Positions 50,487-59,916 of a DNA stretch of 64,000 nucleotides are shown one piece after another; within the stretch, counting starts at the first letter, position 1; every line of letters begins with the position of its first letter. Both the position numbers and the translations under genes were made by a program. The stretch lies in the NCBI GenBank assembly GCA_036496265.1, contig DASXLL010000338.1, positions 9,648 through 73,647 of the forward strand, read 5' to 3'. Source of the stretch: CAYLLN01 sp036496265. GTDB lineage: Bacteria > Planctomycetota > Planctomycetia > Pirellulales > Pirellulaceae. The notes below the pieces were generated by a model. It had not been told where the DNA came from. It worked only from the letters and a program-made list of their open reading frames with translations, and did not search any database.

Positions 50487-52232
50487 ATGGCTCGTTGGAA
50501 CTTTGCGCGGCGGTCGCGGTACGTGCGGCTCGCTTTGGCGTCGGCTTATTTGGTATTCATGGCGGCGCCGCTTGCTTTTGCCGGCGACCCGACAACGGAT
50601 GTCGCGGCTCGGCTGGCAGCGGGGGAATTTGGTCCGGCAATTGAAGCCGCCAGCGCCATCAAGGACCCAGCTGTTCGAGATAACGCTTTGGCGAACGTGG
50701 CGGCCAAACAGGCGAAAAGCGGCGCGCGACGGGCGGCGCTCGAAACGGTCGGCGACGTTTCCAGCGACTTGGCTCGCAAGTCGATCCTGAGCAGCATGGC
50801 GGCCAGTTACGGCCCGAATACCAAAAACAACACCGGCGCACGCGGCGGCGCGGCCATGGCCGATTTCGATTCGCTCATCGAGCTGATCACGACGACGCTG
50901 AAGCCCGACTCGTGGGACGACGTCGGCGGCCCGGGCGCAGTCGATCAATTTGCTGGCGGAGTTTATGTCGATGCGATCGGCTTGCTGCAAAAGCTGCCGC
51001 CAAACACCAACCGCTCGCTGGTTGCACTGCACAAAGCCAGCCTGGAAGCGGGACAAACGAGCGATCCTCGCCGCGAAGCTGGCCTACGCAAGGTCTCGCT
51101 GACACGACTCGAACGCGAAGTACAGCTCTTGCACGCTCAAGGCCGCGATCCGAGCGAAGCGATGCAGACGCTCGCCGGCCTGAAGCGAGTGAAATACCTC
51201 CTCGTCTATCCCGAATCGGGCGATATCGTGATCGCGGGTCCCGCCGGCAACTGGCATCGCGATCTTGAAGGCCGCTTTGTTGATGACAGCGGAGCGCCGG
51301 TGCTGAACCTCGACGATCTCGTCGTCACGCTGCGAAATTCACTGACGGACAACGGCCGCTTCGGCTGCTCGATCAATCCGCGTCAGGATAATCTGGCGGC
51401 GGCTAAGGCCGTCAACGACAAATGGTCCAAGGAGCCGCTCAAAACGGGTCAGCGGCAGAAATGGCTCGCTGAATTTCGGGACGCCATGGGGCAACAGGAT
51501 ATTACGGTTCACGGGATCGATCCGCGGACGCGAGCGGGCCGGATTCTCATCGAGGCCGATTATCGAATGAAGCTGGTCGGCATCGGCCTGGAAGAAGGCA
51601 CGCTCGGTGTCGCCAGCTACTTGAGCACCGTGGAGGCCGCCAAAGACGGCAATCCACTGCCGATGAACGTGCTCCGTTGGTGGTTCACGCTCAATTACGA
51701 CGCGCTGGCCGCCACCGATAAGCGCGACGCTTTCGAATTGCGCGGCCCCGGCGTGAAAGTGCTCAGCGAAAACGAAATGCTCACTGAGCGCGGTGAGCGG
51801 GTGCATACCGGTGACAGTGACGAGCTTACCAAGCGGTTCGCCGATTCATTTACCAAGCATTTCGACAAGTTGGCAGTCAAGTATCCGATCTACGCCGAGT
51901 TGCGGAACGTGTTCGATCTGGCACTCGTCGCGGCTGTCATTCAAAGCCACGACCTCGCTGGTCAAGTTGGCTGGCACATGACTCATTTCGGGCCCAACGG
52001 CGAATATTCGCCAATTCTGGCCACCGCTCCCAAAGAAGTGGAATCGGTCATGAACCATCGCGTCATCGGCAACAAGCACGTCATTGCCGCCGTCAGCGGC
52101 GGAGTTCGCGTCGAAACGAGCACTGTGGCCGCGAAAGATACGGTGAAGACCGACGCATCTGGGTCGATCTCCAGCGACCGCAACGCGAACCAACCCAAGC
52201 AACTCGATCGCCGCACTTGGTGGTGGGACTAA
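50487..52232 (+). CDS. DUF1598 domain protein, secreted
   Basis: 581 residues, signal peptide YVRLALASAYLVFMAAPLAF. The DUF1598 core, a planctomycete family of unknown function, spans about 210-560: KYLLVYPESGDIVIAGPAGN, GRFGCSINPRQDNLAAAKAV, DITVHGIDPRTRAGRILIEA and NVLRWWFTLNYDAL. GAGAAGG lies six bases before the ATG at 50487; a TTG at 50469 is an unlikely start. No catalytic motif can be named. Convergent with the DUF900 lipoprotein gene. Confidence 0.87.
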   Translation: MARWNFARRSRYVRLALASAYLVFMAAPLAFAGDPTTDVAARLAAGEFGPAIEAASAIKDPAVRDNALANVAAKQAKSGARRAALETVGDVSSDLARKSILSSMAASYGPNTKNNTGARGGAAMADFDSLIELITTTLKPDSWDDVGGPGAVDQFAGGVYVDAIGLLQKLPPNTNRSLVALHKASLEAGQTSDPRREAGLRKVSLTRLEREVQLLHAQGRDPSEAMQTLAGLKRVKYLLVYPESGDIVIAGPAGNWHRDLEGRFVDDSGAPVLNLDDLVVTLRNSLTDNGRFGCSINPRQDNLAAAKAVNDKWSKEPLKTGQRQKWLAEFRDAMGQQDITVHGIDPRTRAGRILIEADYRMKLVGIGLEEGTLGVASYLSTVEAAKDGNPLPMNVLRWWFTLNYDALAATDKRDAFELRGPGVKVLSENEMLTERGERVHTGDSDELTKRFADSFTKHFDKLAVKYPIYAELRNVFDLALVAAVIQSHDLAGQVGWHMTHFGPNGEYSPILATAPKEVESVMNHRVIGNKHVIAAVSGGVRVETSTVAAKDTVKTDASGSISSDRNANQPKQLDRRTWWWD

Positions 52233-52282
52233 TCGGCAGGCTCACTATTTCAATTGCCGGGTTCAATAGCCGGGTTCAATTG

Positions 52283-52360
52283 CCGGGAGCAAACTTGCTC
52301 CCGGTGAATCGGCCGTGGAGTTTTCAACTCGCGGAAGTCCGGGACCAGGTTTGGTCCCGG
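52283..52360. repeat. Two hairpins, CCGGGAGCAA and CCGGGACCA type
   Basis: CCGGGAGCAA-ac-TTGCTCCCGG (52283-52304) and CCGGGACCA-ggtt-TGGTCCCGG (52339-52360) lie in the gap between the convergent DUF1598 and DUF900 genes. Preceding them, GCCGGGTTCAAT appears more than once (52256 onward). Suited to end transcription from both sides. Confidence 0.8.
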
Positions 52361-52371
52361 CTAGGACGTAA

Positions 52372-54186
52372 TCATCTCGTCTGTGAAGCGCTCTCCGCCG
52401 CCGCCGTCCTCGCCGGTTGAAAAATCCAATACGTCAACCCGTCCCGTTCCGCCGGCGATAACCATGTCCGATCTCGCGGCGGCACCGCGCCCGTGAGCAG
52501 CGCTTTGAGGTCGTTCAGCACCGGGTGGCTGCTTCCATAATAGGAGTGGCCAAAAAAACTTTGATCGATGGCGGTGACGTCGATCGTGTCGATGCCGGCG
52601 AGCACCGTCAGGCCCTCGCCCGCATCGCCGGCCCGCGGCTGGCGATGAATGAATTGCGAAGCGAGCAGCGCTTCGTCGTGCGACGAGGCATAGAGCGTCA
52701 GGCCGCGGGCCGTTTTCTGCATGGCTGGCGCGATGTTGTTGCGGAAATCGTCGGCGTCGATATCCGGCGCCGCGAGAATGACCTGGTTGAACAATCGGGC
52801 CTGGTCGTGCATTTCCAGCTCGATCTCGCGCAGCGCTGCAGCTAGCGCTCGATTGCCCATGCTATGGGCGACCAGGTTCACTGATTGGGCCTGGCTCTCT
52901 TTGACGATCTCCAACAAAAACTGTTTCAGATGCGGCACGCTCCAGGCGACGTTCGTCTCGTCGGCCGGATAGGTGAAGATGAATTTGTCGTTCGCCGGCC
53001 AACTGAAGAAAATCGGCGCGCCTTCGAATTTGAGATCGTGGTGAATCTGCGCCGTGCGGAGGGCGGCGTCTTCGAAGGAGACGTTGAAGCCGTGGACGAA
53101 AACAAATAATTCGCGGTGAGCCGATTGTTTCACGCGTTGTCGCAACAGGTCGTAAAACTTCGGATTCGCCAGCCGCTCGGTTTTCTGTAAAACGAGGTGA
53201 CGGCAGACGTCCTCGGTAATCTCCAATCGCAGGACCGAAGGCGTTTCAACCTCGCCCACGACGTGCGTGTGCGGAATGGTGACCTCGCAGCGGCCGACCT
53301 CGATGCGGCCGTCGGGCGAGCGGTCCGTCGTGTATCGCGGGCCTTGGTGATTCGCGCCGCGAAGGCGCGACAACACCTCATCGACCGCGTCGTAACCCAG
53401 CAACAGGCAAGCCGCCAGTCCCGTCACAGCCACGCTGCCCAGCAACCAGTTGCGATGTTTGATGCCAATGACAACCAGGCCAACGCCGAGCCCGGCAACC
53501 AAAAGCGTGGGCAAAAACTGGAGCAGCAAATGCCCCACGTCGCTGGCCTTTTGCGCGCCGGCCAATCGATCCGTCCCATACAGCACCTCCACAACGTCAC
53601 AGTTGCTTTCGTCTTCAACCGTTTTAGCCGGCGTTTCGGCTTTGAATGCCACAGGCGGTCCTGATGGCGATGCTCCACCGCCGAGGATGGCACGCCCCGC
53701 CGCACCGCCTTTGGCGTCGCGCTGTTCAATGGGACTGCCGCCGCCTAGCGGGGCTGTAGACGGTGGTACAGTGCCTTGCGGCGCTAGTCGCGGCGAAGCG
53801 TCAGTCCGTAGCGGATTTTGGTCGCGCGTTTCGGCGGAGCCAAACAAATTCTCCTGGCCGCTTTGAGTGCCGGGTGAACCAAACGCCCCCAGCACCGTAG
53901 CACCCTGCAATTCTTCGAGCGCCTTGCGGCGAACCTCGTCTGCACGTGCCCGCGCGGCCAGAGCATGCTGCTGCTGCGCAGCTATCGCTTCATTGTCGGG
54001 TGCCGCAGCCATCGCAGGCCCAGCAGCCGGCATTTGGCTGGTGTCCGAACTGGAAACAGCCGGCGCACGCATTTCCGCCTTCACCGGCGCAGCCGCACCA
54101 GCCGTCGGTGGCGGTGATTTGTCCCGGCTGCAGCCAGTGATTATCAGCGCAATCAGTGTGGGCAGAAAAAGCAGTCGCCGATCCAT
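52372..54186 (-). CDS. DUF900 alpha/beta hydrolase lipoprotein
   Basis: 604 residues. Lipobox LIITGCS with C19, so it is likely lipid-anchored. A long Ala/Pro-rich linker (about 20-170), a pair of hydrophobic helices (about 225-270), and a C-terminal DUF900 hydrolase: FVFVHGFNVSFEDAALRTAQ, nucleophile in NLVAHSMGNRALAAAL near 443-458, VILAAPDIDADDF, and the histidine in FFGHSYYGSSHPV. The substrate is unknown. Confidence 0.88.
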   Translation of the reverse strand: MDRRLLFLPTLIALIITGCSRDKSPPPTAGAAAPVKAEMRAPAVSSSDTSQMPAAGPAMAAAPDNEAIAAQQQHALAARARADEVRRKALEELQGATVLGAFGSPGTQSGQENLFGSAETRDQNPLRTDASPRLAPQGTVPPSTAPLGGGSPIEQRDAKGGAAGRAILGGGASPSGPPVAFKAETPAKTVEDESNCDVVEVLYGTDRLAGAQKASDVGHLLLQFLPTLLVAGLGVGLVVIGIKHRNWLLGSVAVTGLAACLLLGYDAVDEVLSRLRGANHQGPRYTTDRSPDGRIEVGRCEVTIPHTHVVGEVETPSVLRLEITEDVCRHLVLQKTERLANPKFYDLLRQRVKQSAHRELFVFVHGFNVSFEDAALRTAQIHHDLKFEGAPIFFSWPANDKFIFTYPADETNVAWSVPHLKQFLLEIVKESQAQSVNLVAHSMGNRALAAALREIELEMHDQARLFNQVILAAPDIDADDFRNNIAPAMQKTARGLTLYASSHDEALLASQFIHRQPRAGDAGEGLTVLAGIDTIDVTAIDQSFFGHSYYGSSHPVLNDLKALLTGAVPPRDRTWLSPAERDGLTYWIFQPARTAAAESASQTR

Positions 54187-54383
54187 GGCATTACTCCCAG
54201 AAATGGCCGCCGGCGCACGAGCTATCGCTGGCGCGAATTGCGGCGACGGATATTAAGAAGGCCGCTCGAACGCAGCCAGCCCATTTGCGATTGCATGCCT
54301 GCTAGCAGCGGGCGAATTTTGCCGCTGGTATGCTGAGGCGCGCTGACTTGTCCGATCTCGTCGCCCTCCGCAAGGAGCCTCTC

Positions 54384-55781
54384 ATGCGGTCATCTTTTGC
54401 CTTCCATGTTGCATTCGGTTTGTTTGCCATTTCCTCGGCTTTGGCCCAGGATATTGCCGGAACGGCTCCAAACGCGGAATTGCCAGCGCCCGGCACGCGA
54501 GGCAACGCCGACAACGTGCCTTTCATCGGCAAGAGCGACCCGAGCGGCAATCCCGTCCGACTGGCCAAAGCGACCGGGCACGTGTCGAACTACACCGAGG
54601 ACAAAGTCGCTGCTTACAAGCTGCCCGATCCCCTCGTTATGGCCAGCGGCGAGCGAGTGACGACCGCCCAAATGTGGCATACGCGGCGGCGGCCGGAGAT
54701 TCTGAAATTCTACGAGACGGAAATCTACGGCCGGATTCCCGATAACGCGCCAAAAGTGACTTGGGAAGTGATCGAGACCGACCCATCGGCTCGCGACGGC
54801 GCGGCACTGATGAAGCGCATCGCCGGCCGCATGGGCGACAAGTCCGACGGGCCGCGGATGAATTTGACGCTTCATTTGCCGGCGAAGGCGGATGCGCCGG
54901 TGCCTGTGCTGCTAAACATTTCGTTTGGATTTCCGCCGGGCGGACGAGGGGGCACGGCAACAAAAAACGACCAAAGCAAGACTGCGGAGCAACCGAAGGC
55001 AGCAAGTAGCGCTCGCCCTCCGCAGTTTGACGTCCTCGGCGAATGCCTCAATCGCGGCTGGGGCTACGCCGTCGTCAATTACGGCGAGATTCAGCCGGAC
55101 CGGGCGAACCAGTGGACCAGCGGCGTGATCGGTCTGACGCTCAAAGAGGGTCAAACTCAGCCGGCGGCCGACGAATGGGGCACGATCAGCGCCTGGAGCT
55201 GGGGCCTCAGCCGGTGCGTCGACTACTTGGAGACCGACAAGGGGGTGAACTCAAAGCAAATTGCGATTACAGGCGCTTCGCGACTGGGAAAAACGGTACT
55301 CTGGGCCTCCGCCAAGGATGAGCGGGTCGCCGCGGTGTTTTCAGCCGTCTCAGGCGAGATGGGAGCGGCCCTCATCCGCCGAGATTGGGGTGAAACGCTC
55401 GACGACATGGCTGAGCGGTTTTCCTGGCAGTTCGCCGGCAATCTGCAGAAGTGGGTCGGCCGCTGGAACGATCTGCCGGTCGATCAACACATGCTGATCG
55501 CCTTCTCCGCGCCACGGCCCGTTTACGTCAACGGCGGCCTTACCGATCAGTGGAGCGACCCCAAGGGCGAATTCCTGTCGATGGTCGCCGCCGGCCCCGT
55601 GTACCGTATGCTCGGCAAACGCGATCTTGGCACAACCGAATTGCCACCGCTCGATTCACCGCTAACGAGCGGCGATCTCGGCTTCCTCTATCACAGCGGC
55701 GGCCACGCGGCGACGCCAGCCGATTGGAAATTGTTTTTGGATTTCGCGGACCGACATTTCAAGGCCGACGTGCGGCGCTAA
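54384..55781 (+). CDS. Secreted CE15-like glucuronoyl/acyl esterase
   Basis: 465 residues, signal peptide AFHVAFGLFAISSALAQD. The nucleophile lies in ITGASRLGKTVLWASAKDER (CE15 form G-x-SR-x-GK), preceded by TISAWSWGLSRCVDYLETD (about 265-283). Oxyanion region PVLLNISFGFPPGGRGG; acid region GGLTDQWSDPKGE; histidine in YHSGGHAATPADW. Relatives cut ester bonds between lignin and glucuronoxylan or modify pectins. The ATG 54384 has AAGGAG upstream and fits the signal; it converges with the alcohol dehydrogenase gene, overlapping it by four bases. Confidence 0.85.
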   Translation: MRSSFAFHVAFGLFAISSALAQDIAGTAPNAELPAPGTRGNADNVPFIGKSDPSGNPVRLAKATGHVSNYTEDKVAAYKLPDPLVMASGERVTTAQMWHTRRRPEILKFYETEIYGRIPDNAPKVTWEVIETDPSARDGAALMKRIAGRMGDKSDGPRMNLTLHLPAKADAPVPVLLNISFGFPPGGRGGTATKNDQSKTAEQPKAASSARPPQFDVLGECLNRGWGYAVVNYGEIQPDRANQWTSGVIGLTLKEGQTQPAADEWGTISAWSWGLSRCVDYLETDKGVNSKQIAITGASRLGKTVLWASAKDERVAAVFSAVSGEMGAALIRRDWGETLDDMAERFSWQFAGNLQKWVGRWNDLPVDQHMLIAFSAPRPVYVNGGLTDQWSDPKGEFLSMVAAGPVYRMLGKRDLGTTELPPLDSPLTSGDLGFLYHSGGHAATPADWKLFLDFADRHFKADVRR

Positions 55782-56983
55782 TGCGCTCGTTCGAGAATTT
55801 CGAGCAGATCGGCCTGTGTCGGCTGGCGCGGGTTTGTGTCCATCAAGCGTTTAATTGCGAATGCCTTTTCTGCGAAGATCGGTAGCTGCTCGCGACGAAC
55901 GCCCAGATCGCGTAGTCTCCGCGGAATGCCGATCGCCGCGCGAATGCGCTCGACGGCGACGACGGCACGTTCAGCGGCAACATCTTCGGATAGCCCGTTG
56001 ACGTTCTCTCCGAGCAATGCGGCGATCTTGGCAAACGCCGCTTTGCGGATTGGCAGGTTGTAGCGCATGACGAACGGCAGCAGCAGGCCGTTTCCCGCGC
56101 CATGCGTCACATGCACCGCGCCACCGATCGGATATTCCAGAGCGTGAACGACAGCGACGCCGCAGTTGGAGAACGCCAAACCGGCCAGCGTCGCAGCCAG
56201 AGCCATGCCATCGCGGGCCGCTTTGTTCGAGCCATCTTCGACAGCGGCGACCAAATGTTGACCGATTAGCGCAATGGCTTTTTCCGCCAGGCAATCGCCC
56301 AATGGATGACGGCCTTCATAAGCAACCGGCGCGCCTTCTGGCTCGTTTAGCTTGTCGAAATCGACGGCCGTGTAAGCTTCGATGGCATGCGTTAGGGCGT
56401 CAATGCCGCTGTCTGCCGTCACTTGCCGCGGGCAGCCGTCAGTGAGCGCCGGATCGACAACCGCCAGCGCTGGCCGCAGAAATTGGCTGAGCGTGCTAAC
56501 CTTGATGTGATTCGCCTTGTCAGTCAGAACCGCAGCGTGCGACACTTCGCTGCCGGTTCCCGCGGTCGTCGGCAAGCAAATCAGCGGCAACGTCGGCCCC
56601 GGCACTTTATCGAAGCCAAAATAATCGGCCGGCTGGCCCCCATGCGCCACAAGCACGGCGACGATTTTCGCCAAATCCATATTGCTGCCGCCGCCCAGGC
56701 CCAAAATGCAGTCCGGCTGAAAGTTTTTGGCCGCAGCAGTGGCGGCAATAGCCGTTTCGACCGCCGGCTCCGGCTCGCCGCCTTGAAAAACTTCAAAGCT
56801 AACACTCGCTTCTCGCAGCGGAGTCGTAACTTGTTCGATTAAGCGGGCGACTGCGAGCCGCTCATCCGTAACGACAAAAACCCGGCTGAGTTTTCGCCGG
56901 CGGATCCCCGAACCAAGATTGGCGACAGCTCCGCGTCCAAAAACAAGCTGTCCGGCCGAGTGAAAATTCCAGCTGGTGCGCAT
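55778..56983 (-). CDS. Iron-containing alcohol dehydrogenase
   Basis: 401 residues, cytosolic. NAD-binding GLGGGSNMDLAKIVAVLVAH (about 93-112), PTTAGTGSEVSHAAVLTD, and the metal-site helix DSGIDALTHAIEAYTAVDFD (about 195-214) with further histidines in VVHALEYPIGGAVHVTHGAG. Family members oxidise diols and small alcohols. Substrate unresolved. The stop overlaps that of the CE15-like gene. Confidence 0.93.
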   Translation of the reverse strand: MRTSWNFHSAGQLVFGRGAVANLGSGIRRRKLSRVFVVTDERLAVARLIEQVTTPLREASVSFEVFQGGEPEPAVETAIAATAAAKNFQPDCILGLGGGSNMDLAKIVAVLVAHGGQPADYFGFDKVPGPTLPLICLPTTAGTGSEVSHAAVLTDKANHIKVSTLSQFLRPALAVVDPALTDGCPRQVTADSGIDALTHAIEAYTAVDFDKLNEPEGAPVAYEGRHPLGDCLAEKAIALIGQHLVAAVEDGSNKAARDGMALAATLAGLAFSNCGVAVVHALEYPIGGAVHVTHGAGNGLLLPFVMRYNLPIRKAAFAKIAALLGENVNGLSEDVAAERAVVAVERIRAAIGIPRRLRDLGVRREQLPIFAEKAFAIKRLMDTNPRQPTQADLLEILERAH

Positions 56984-57053
56984 GCGGGCAATTGTATCCG
57001 CCTGAAGGCTCGGCAGGAGCCTCGCCCTCCCAGCTGGGGCCGCGCCTTCTCAG

Positions 57054-57347
57054 CTACGTCGCCGCCGGCGGCGGATTATCCGGCGGCGGAGGCGGCGGCT
57101 GAAACTTCGGTGCCGTAATCTCGTCGTTATCGTCGAAATCGCTGTACGACGGCCGCGGCTTCGAGCGAGCAGGCGTGCTGTTGAACGCCTCGGTGAAATC
57201 AACCTGCGACCGGATATCATCCAGGCTTTTGCGAAAATCGCGATACATCCCGCCGAACTTTTTCATTTGCTCCGGCAAGTTCTTGCCGAATAGCAACACG
57301 GCCACAACGCCGATGACGAGCAACTCTTGAAAGCTGAGGCCGAGCAT
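57054..57347 (-). CDS. Twin-arginine translocase TatA/TatB-like protein
   Basis: 97 residues. One membrane helix at the N-terminus (LSFQELLVIGVVAVLLFGKN) ending in the FG hinge, then an amphipathic helix (LPEQMKKFGGMYRDFRKSLD) and a Pro-rich tail. The tail and length suggest TatB-like or a long TatA. TatA-type proteins make the pore for folded exports such as the DUF1501 protein at 25315. No tatC in the window. Confidence 0.88.
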   Translation of the reverse strand: MLGLSFQELLVIGVVAVLLFGKNLPEQMKKFGGMYRDFRKSLDDIRSQVDFTEAFNSTPARSKPRPSYSDFDDNDEITAPKFQPPPPPPDNPPPAAT

Positions 57348-57388
57348 GATTCAGAATCGCAAGGTCGATGAGAATGGAAGACGTATCT

Positions 57389-57460
57389 AGTTCAAAGTTC
57401 CGAGTTCAATGTTCAAAGTTAGTGTATCAACTTTGAACCTTAAACTTTGAACCTTGAACT
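57389..57460. repeat. Inverted repeat, TTCAAAGTTC family (second copy)
   Basis: The left arm (57389-57420) matches 14154-14185 at 31 of 32 bases; the right arm (57429-57460) is AACTTTGAACCTTAAACTTT-type. It fills most of the gap between the two tatA genes, three bases from the stop of the shorter one. Confidence 0.9.
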
Positions 57461-57463
57461 GAT

Positions 57464-57640
57464 TCAGACGTCCCGCTTCTCGACCTTGTCCGTCTCGTCT
57501 TCAGCCACACCAGACATGCCCTGCTTGAACTCGACTACCCCGCGGCCCAGCGACCGCATCACGCTCGGCAAACGATGGCCGAACAGAATAAAGATCACCA
57601 CCAAAATGATGATTAGCTCAGTGTGTCCAATTCCAAACAT
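57464..57640 (-). CDS. tatA: Twin-arginine translocase TatA
   Basis: 58 residues, a compact TatA. MFGIGHTELIIILVVIFILF then GHRLPSVMRSLGRGVVEFKQ: membrane helix, FGHRLP hinge and amphipathic helix. The ATG at 57640 fits the family; a few residues more are possible. The second TatA-like gene in this pair, 116 bases upstream of the other, with an inverted repeat between. Confidence 0.9.
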   Translation of the reverse strand: MFGIGHTELIIILVVIFILFGHRLPSVMRSLGRGVVEFKQGMSGVAEDETDKVEKRDV

Positions 57641-57801
57641 AATTCGCTCTCGCACAAAAAGGGGAGAAATAGCGAGCGGCGAAAGCGAGCGATCACCCCG
57701 CGGGCATCGCTAGAACCAGCTCGAATCGACTACCCGATTAATACTATCCCCTGGACCGCCAACATGTCAAATGCACTGCGAGTCGCCGGATAACAGTTTC
57801 G

Positions 57802-58212
57802 CTAAATATCCACAATTATTTCCGCAAACCAGCCCGCGGGCGTTTTTTCCAGCTTTAACCCGTGGTACGTGATCGCTTTCACTTCGTGTTCCATCCGGTG
57901 ACGGCTCTCGTCCATCGGCTCACCGCGGCAGGTAGCTGTTAGTTTGTTGCCGTCGATTGTTATCTCGAATTCGACTAGCAACAGCCTGTCGGTTTCAAAG
58001 GCATAAAGCAGTTCGCTGAGCCAGTCAAAAAGGAGGTAAGCCGGCTCATCCGCTGACAGCGCGATCGTCTTCGTCGTCTGCGGTCGAACCGTGGCCGGAT
58101 CGGCGACGAGCATCGCCAACAAGCCACGCGCCGCATCGATGAACAACGCTTCCAGCGAATCTGCCTGAACGCGAAGTCCCAGGTCAGCCGTATGCTCGAA
58201 CAGTTCGTACAT
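57802..58212 (-). CDS. Archease
   Basis: 136 residues. MYELFEHTADLGLRVQADSL at the start, YLLFDWLSELLYAFETDRLL near 59-78, and EVKAITYHGLKLEKTPAGWF near 109-128 are the family's blocks; the conserved D10 and the C-terminal D are present (FAEIIVDI). Archease activates the RtcB RNA ligase in relatives. rtcB is not in this window. A hairpin repeat lies between it and the oxidoreductase gene upstream. Confidence 0.92.
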   Translation of the reverse strand: MYELFEHTADLGLRVQADSLEALFIDAARGLLAMLVADPATVRPQTTKTIALSADEPAYLLFDWLSELLYAFETDRLLLVEFEITIDGNKLTATCRGEPMDESRHRMEHEVKAITYHGLKLEKTPAGWFAEIIVDI

Positions 58213-58216
58213 GCAA

Positions 58217-58289
58217 CGTGGGGCAGGCTTCCAGCCTGCCGTTGAAAGAGGTCAACGACTAGCTCGGCAGGCTAGAAGCCTCCCCCACG
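58217..58289. repeat. Inverted repeat GTGGGGCAGGCTTCCAGCCTGCC, reaching into the AcuI/YhdH gene
   Basis: CGTGGGGCAGGCTTCCAGCC (from 58217) pairs with GGCAGGCTAGAAGCCTCCCC (58266 onward). The right arm supplies the last codons (RGGGF) and the stop of the oxidoreductase gene. A shorter relative lies at 63967-63991. Confidence 0.8.
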
Positions 58290-59282
58290 GAGGTCCACAA
58301 CCGTGCGTCCAACCATTTCGCCCTTGAGTATCCGCTGAATACTGTTTTCGAGATCACCGAGGCCGATCGTCGTCGTCAGCTCATCGAGCCCCTCCAGTCG
58401 CCACTCGTGACTCAGCTTCCGCCAAATCTCGCGGCGACGATCGATGGGCAGCAGCGATGAGCTGATTCCCGCCAGCGTCACCCCGCGAAGAATAAATGGG
58501 TGTACGGTCAGATGAAGCTCTGCGCCCCCGACCAGGCCGCACGCCGCGACGACGCCATACGGTTTCGTCTCGCGAATAATCGTCGCCAGCGTTGCGCCAC
58601 CAACCGTGTCCACTGCCCCAGCCCAAAAAGCCGACAACAGCGGCTTATCACTCTTGCTGACGGCCTCTTCGCGGCTCAGCACCCGCCCCGCGCCCCATTC
58701 ATACAACCGCGGAACGAGTTGCTGCTTGCCCGTCACAGCGACAACCGAATACCCTAACTTCGCCAGCAACTTAACCGCCAGGCACCCCACTCCACCCGTC
58801 GCGCCGGTGACCAAAATCTCTCCCATATCCGGCGTAACACCGTTAAGCACAATCGCATTCACGCACTGCGCTGCCGTAAATCCGGCCGTGCCCAGCACCA
58901 TCGCTTCCTTGAGCGACATTCCCTCCGGCAACGGCACAACCCAATCCGCTGGCACCCGAACAAAATCCGCCCAACCGCCCCACTGACTGGCCCCAAGCTC
59001 ATAGCCGGTGATCACGACTTCCTGGCCGGGCTTGAATCGCGCATCGCTGCTCTCGGCCACCGTTCCCGCGGCGTCAATTCCCGGCACATGCGGCAGCTTC
59101 CGCACGACCCCCGGATGCCCCTGAGCCGCGAGCGCATCTTTATAATTCAGCGACGAAAACGCGACCCGCACCAGCGTGTCGCCTGGTGGCAGATCGCTCA
59201 TTGGCCGCTGCGTGACTTCACGGCGGACATTGCCAGCGGCATCTTTTTCAACCACAAAACACGAAAGCGTGGTCTCGTTCAT
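58272..59282 (-). CDS. AcuI/YhdH-family quinone oxidoreductase (acrylyl-CoA reductase-like)
   Basis: 336 residues, NADPH-dependent MDR superfamily. TLVRVAFSSLNYKDALAAQG (36-55), PHVPGIDAAGTVAES, the nucleotide loop ILVTGATGGVGCLAVKLLAK (about 156-175) and PFILRGVTLAGISS (about 273-286) fit the YhdH/AcuI group. The C-terminus is unusual, ending RGGGF inside a repeat element. Reduces acrylyl-CoA or quinones in relatives. Confidence 0.92.
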   Translation of the reverse strand: MNETTLSCFVVEKDAAGNVRREVTQRPMSDLPPGDTLVRVAFSSLNYKDALAAQGHPGVVRKLPHVPGIDAAGTVAESSDARFKPGQEVVITGYELGASQWGGWADFVRVPADWVVPLPEGMSLKEAMVLGTAGFTAAQCVNAIVLNGVTPDMGEILVTGATGGVGCLAVKLLAKLGYSVVAVTGKQQLVPRLYEWGAGRVLSREEAVSKSDKPLLSAFWAGAVDTVGGATLATIIRETKPYGVVAACGLVGGAELHLTVHPFILRGVTLAGISSSLLPIDRRREIWRKLSHEWRLEGLDELTTTIGLGDLENSIQRILKGEMVGRTVVDLRGGGF

Positions 59283-59408
59283 TGGCGACTTTTAAAAGTG
59301 TCTTGTTGCTTCAAAATCCTGCTGCGGCAACCTGCTCAAGCTAGGACCTGCTAAGCCAAGATACAAGCCGCGACTCGACTTACGACGTTTCCTTGTGCTG
59401 ACGGCTCA

Positions 59409-59438
59409 TTGACGACAGCGGCCGCCCGTTTCTACAAT
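59409..59438 (+). promoter_or_regulatory. Promoter of trxA
   Basis: TTGACG (59409-59414) and TACAAT (59433-59438) with an 18-base spacer; each box matches five of six consensus bases. The transcript would start about 75 bases before the thioredoxin ATG. The best sigma-70 match noticed in the window. Confidence 0.6.
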
Positions 59439-59520
59439 CACCAACCCGTTAACGTCGATCCGATAATTACGGGCGTGGCGAGATCAGCCGCAACCAATGC
59501 AGTGAATAGGGAGACGAACC

Positions 59521-59853
59521 ATGGCCGCTGCCAATGTGCTTGAAATCAACGATTCGAACTTTCAAAACGAAGTGCTCAACAGCACCGAGCCAGTCCTCGT
59601 CGATTTTTGGGCCCCCTGGTGCGGCCCCTGCCGCAAGATCGCGCCCATGATCGACGAGCTCGCAGCCGAATATTCCGGCTCCGCCAAAATCGGCAAAGTC
59701 AACATCGACGACAACCAGCAATCGGCGTTCAAGTACGGCATTGAGGCCATCCCCACGCTGCTCGTCTTCAAAGGCGGTCAGCCAGTGCAACGGTTCCAAG
59801 GCATCCCGTCGAAATCGAAGGTGCAAGAGGCTTTGGACCAGGCGAAGGGATAG
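59521..59853 (+). CDS. trxA: Thioredoxin
   Basis: 110 residues. The active site is WCGPC (C34 and C37) within LVDFWAPWCGPCRKIAPM; FKYGIEAIPTLLVFKGGQP holds the cis-proline. Cytosolic protein-disulfide reductase. It has its own promoter and is followed by the small wHTH/TIR/DUF309 group after 63 bases. Confidence 0.97.
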   Translation: MAAANVLEINDSNFQNEVLNSTEPVLVDFWAPWCGPCRKIAPMIDELAAEYSGSAKIGKVNIDDNQQSAFKYGIEAIPTLLVFKGGQPVQRFQGIPSKSKVQEALDQAKG

Positions 59854-59916
59854 TCTTTTGGTTTCGCCGATTGCCGAGCGGGGTTAGAATACATCTACCG
59901 TTCCAGGGCAAAGTTT

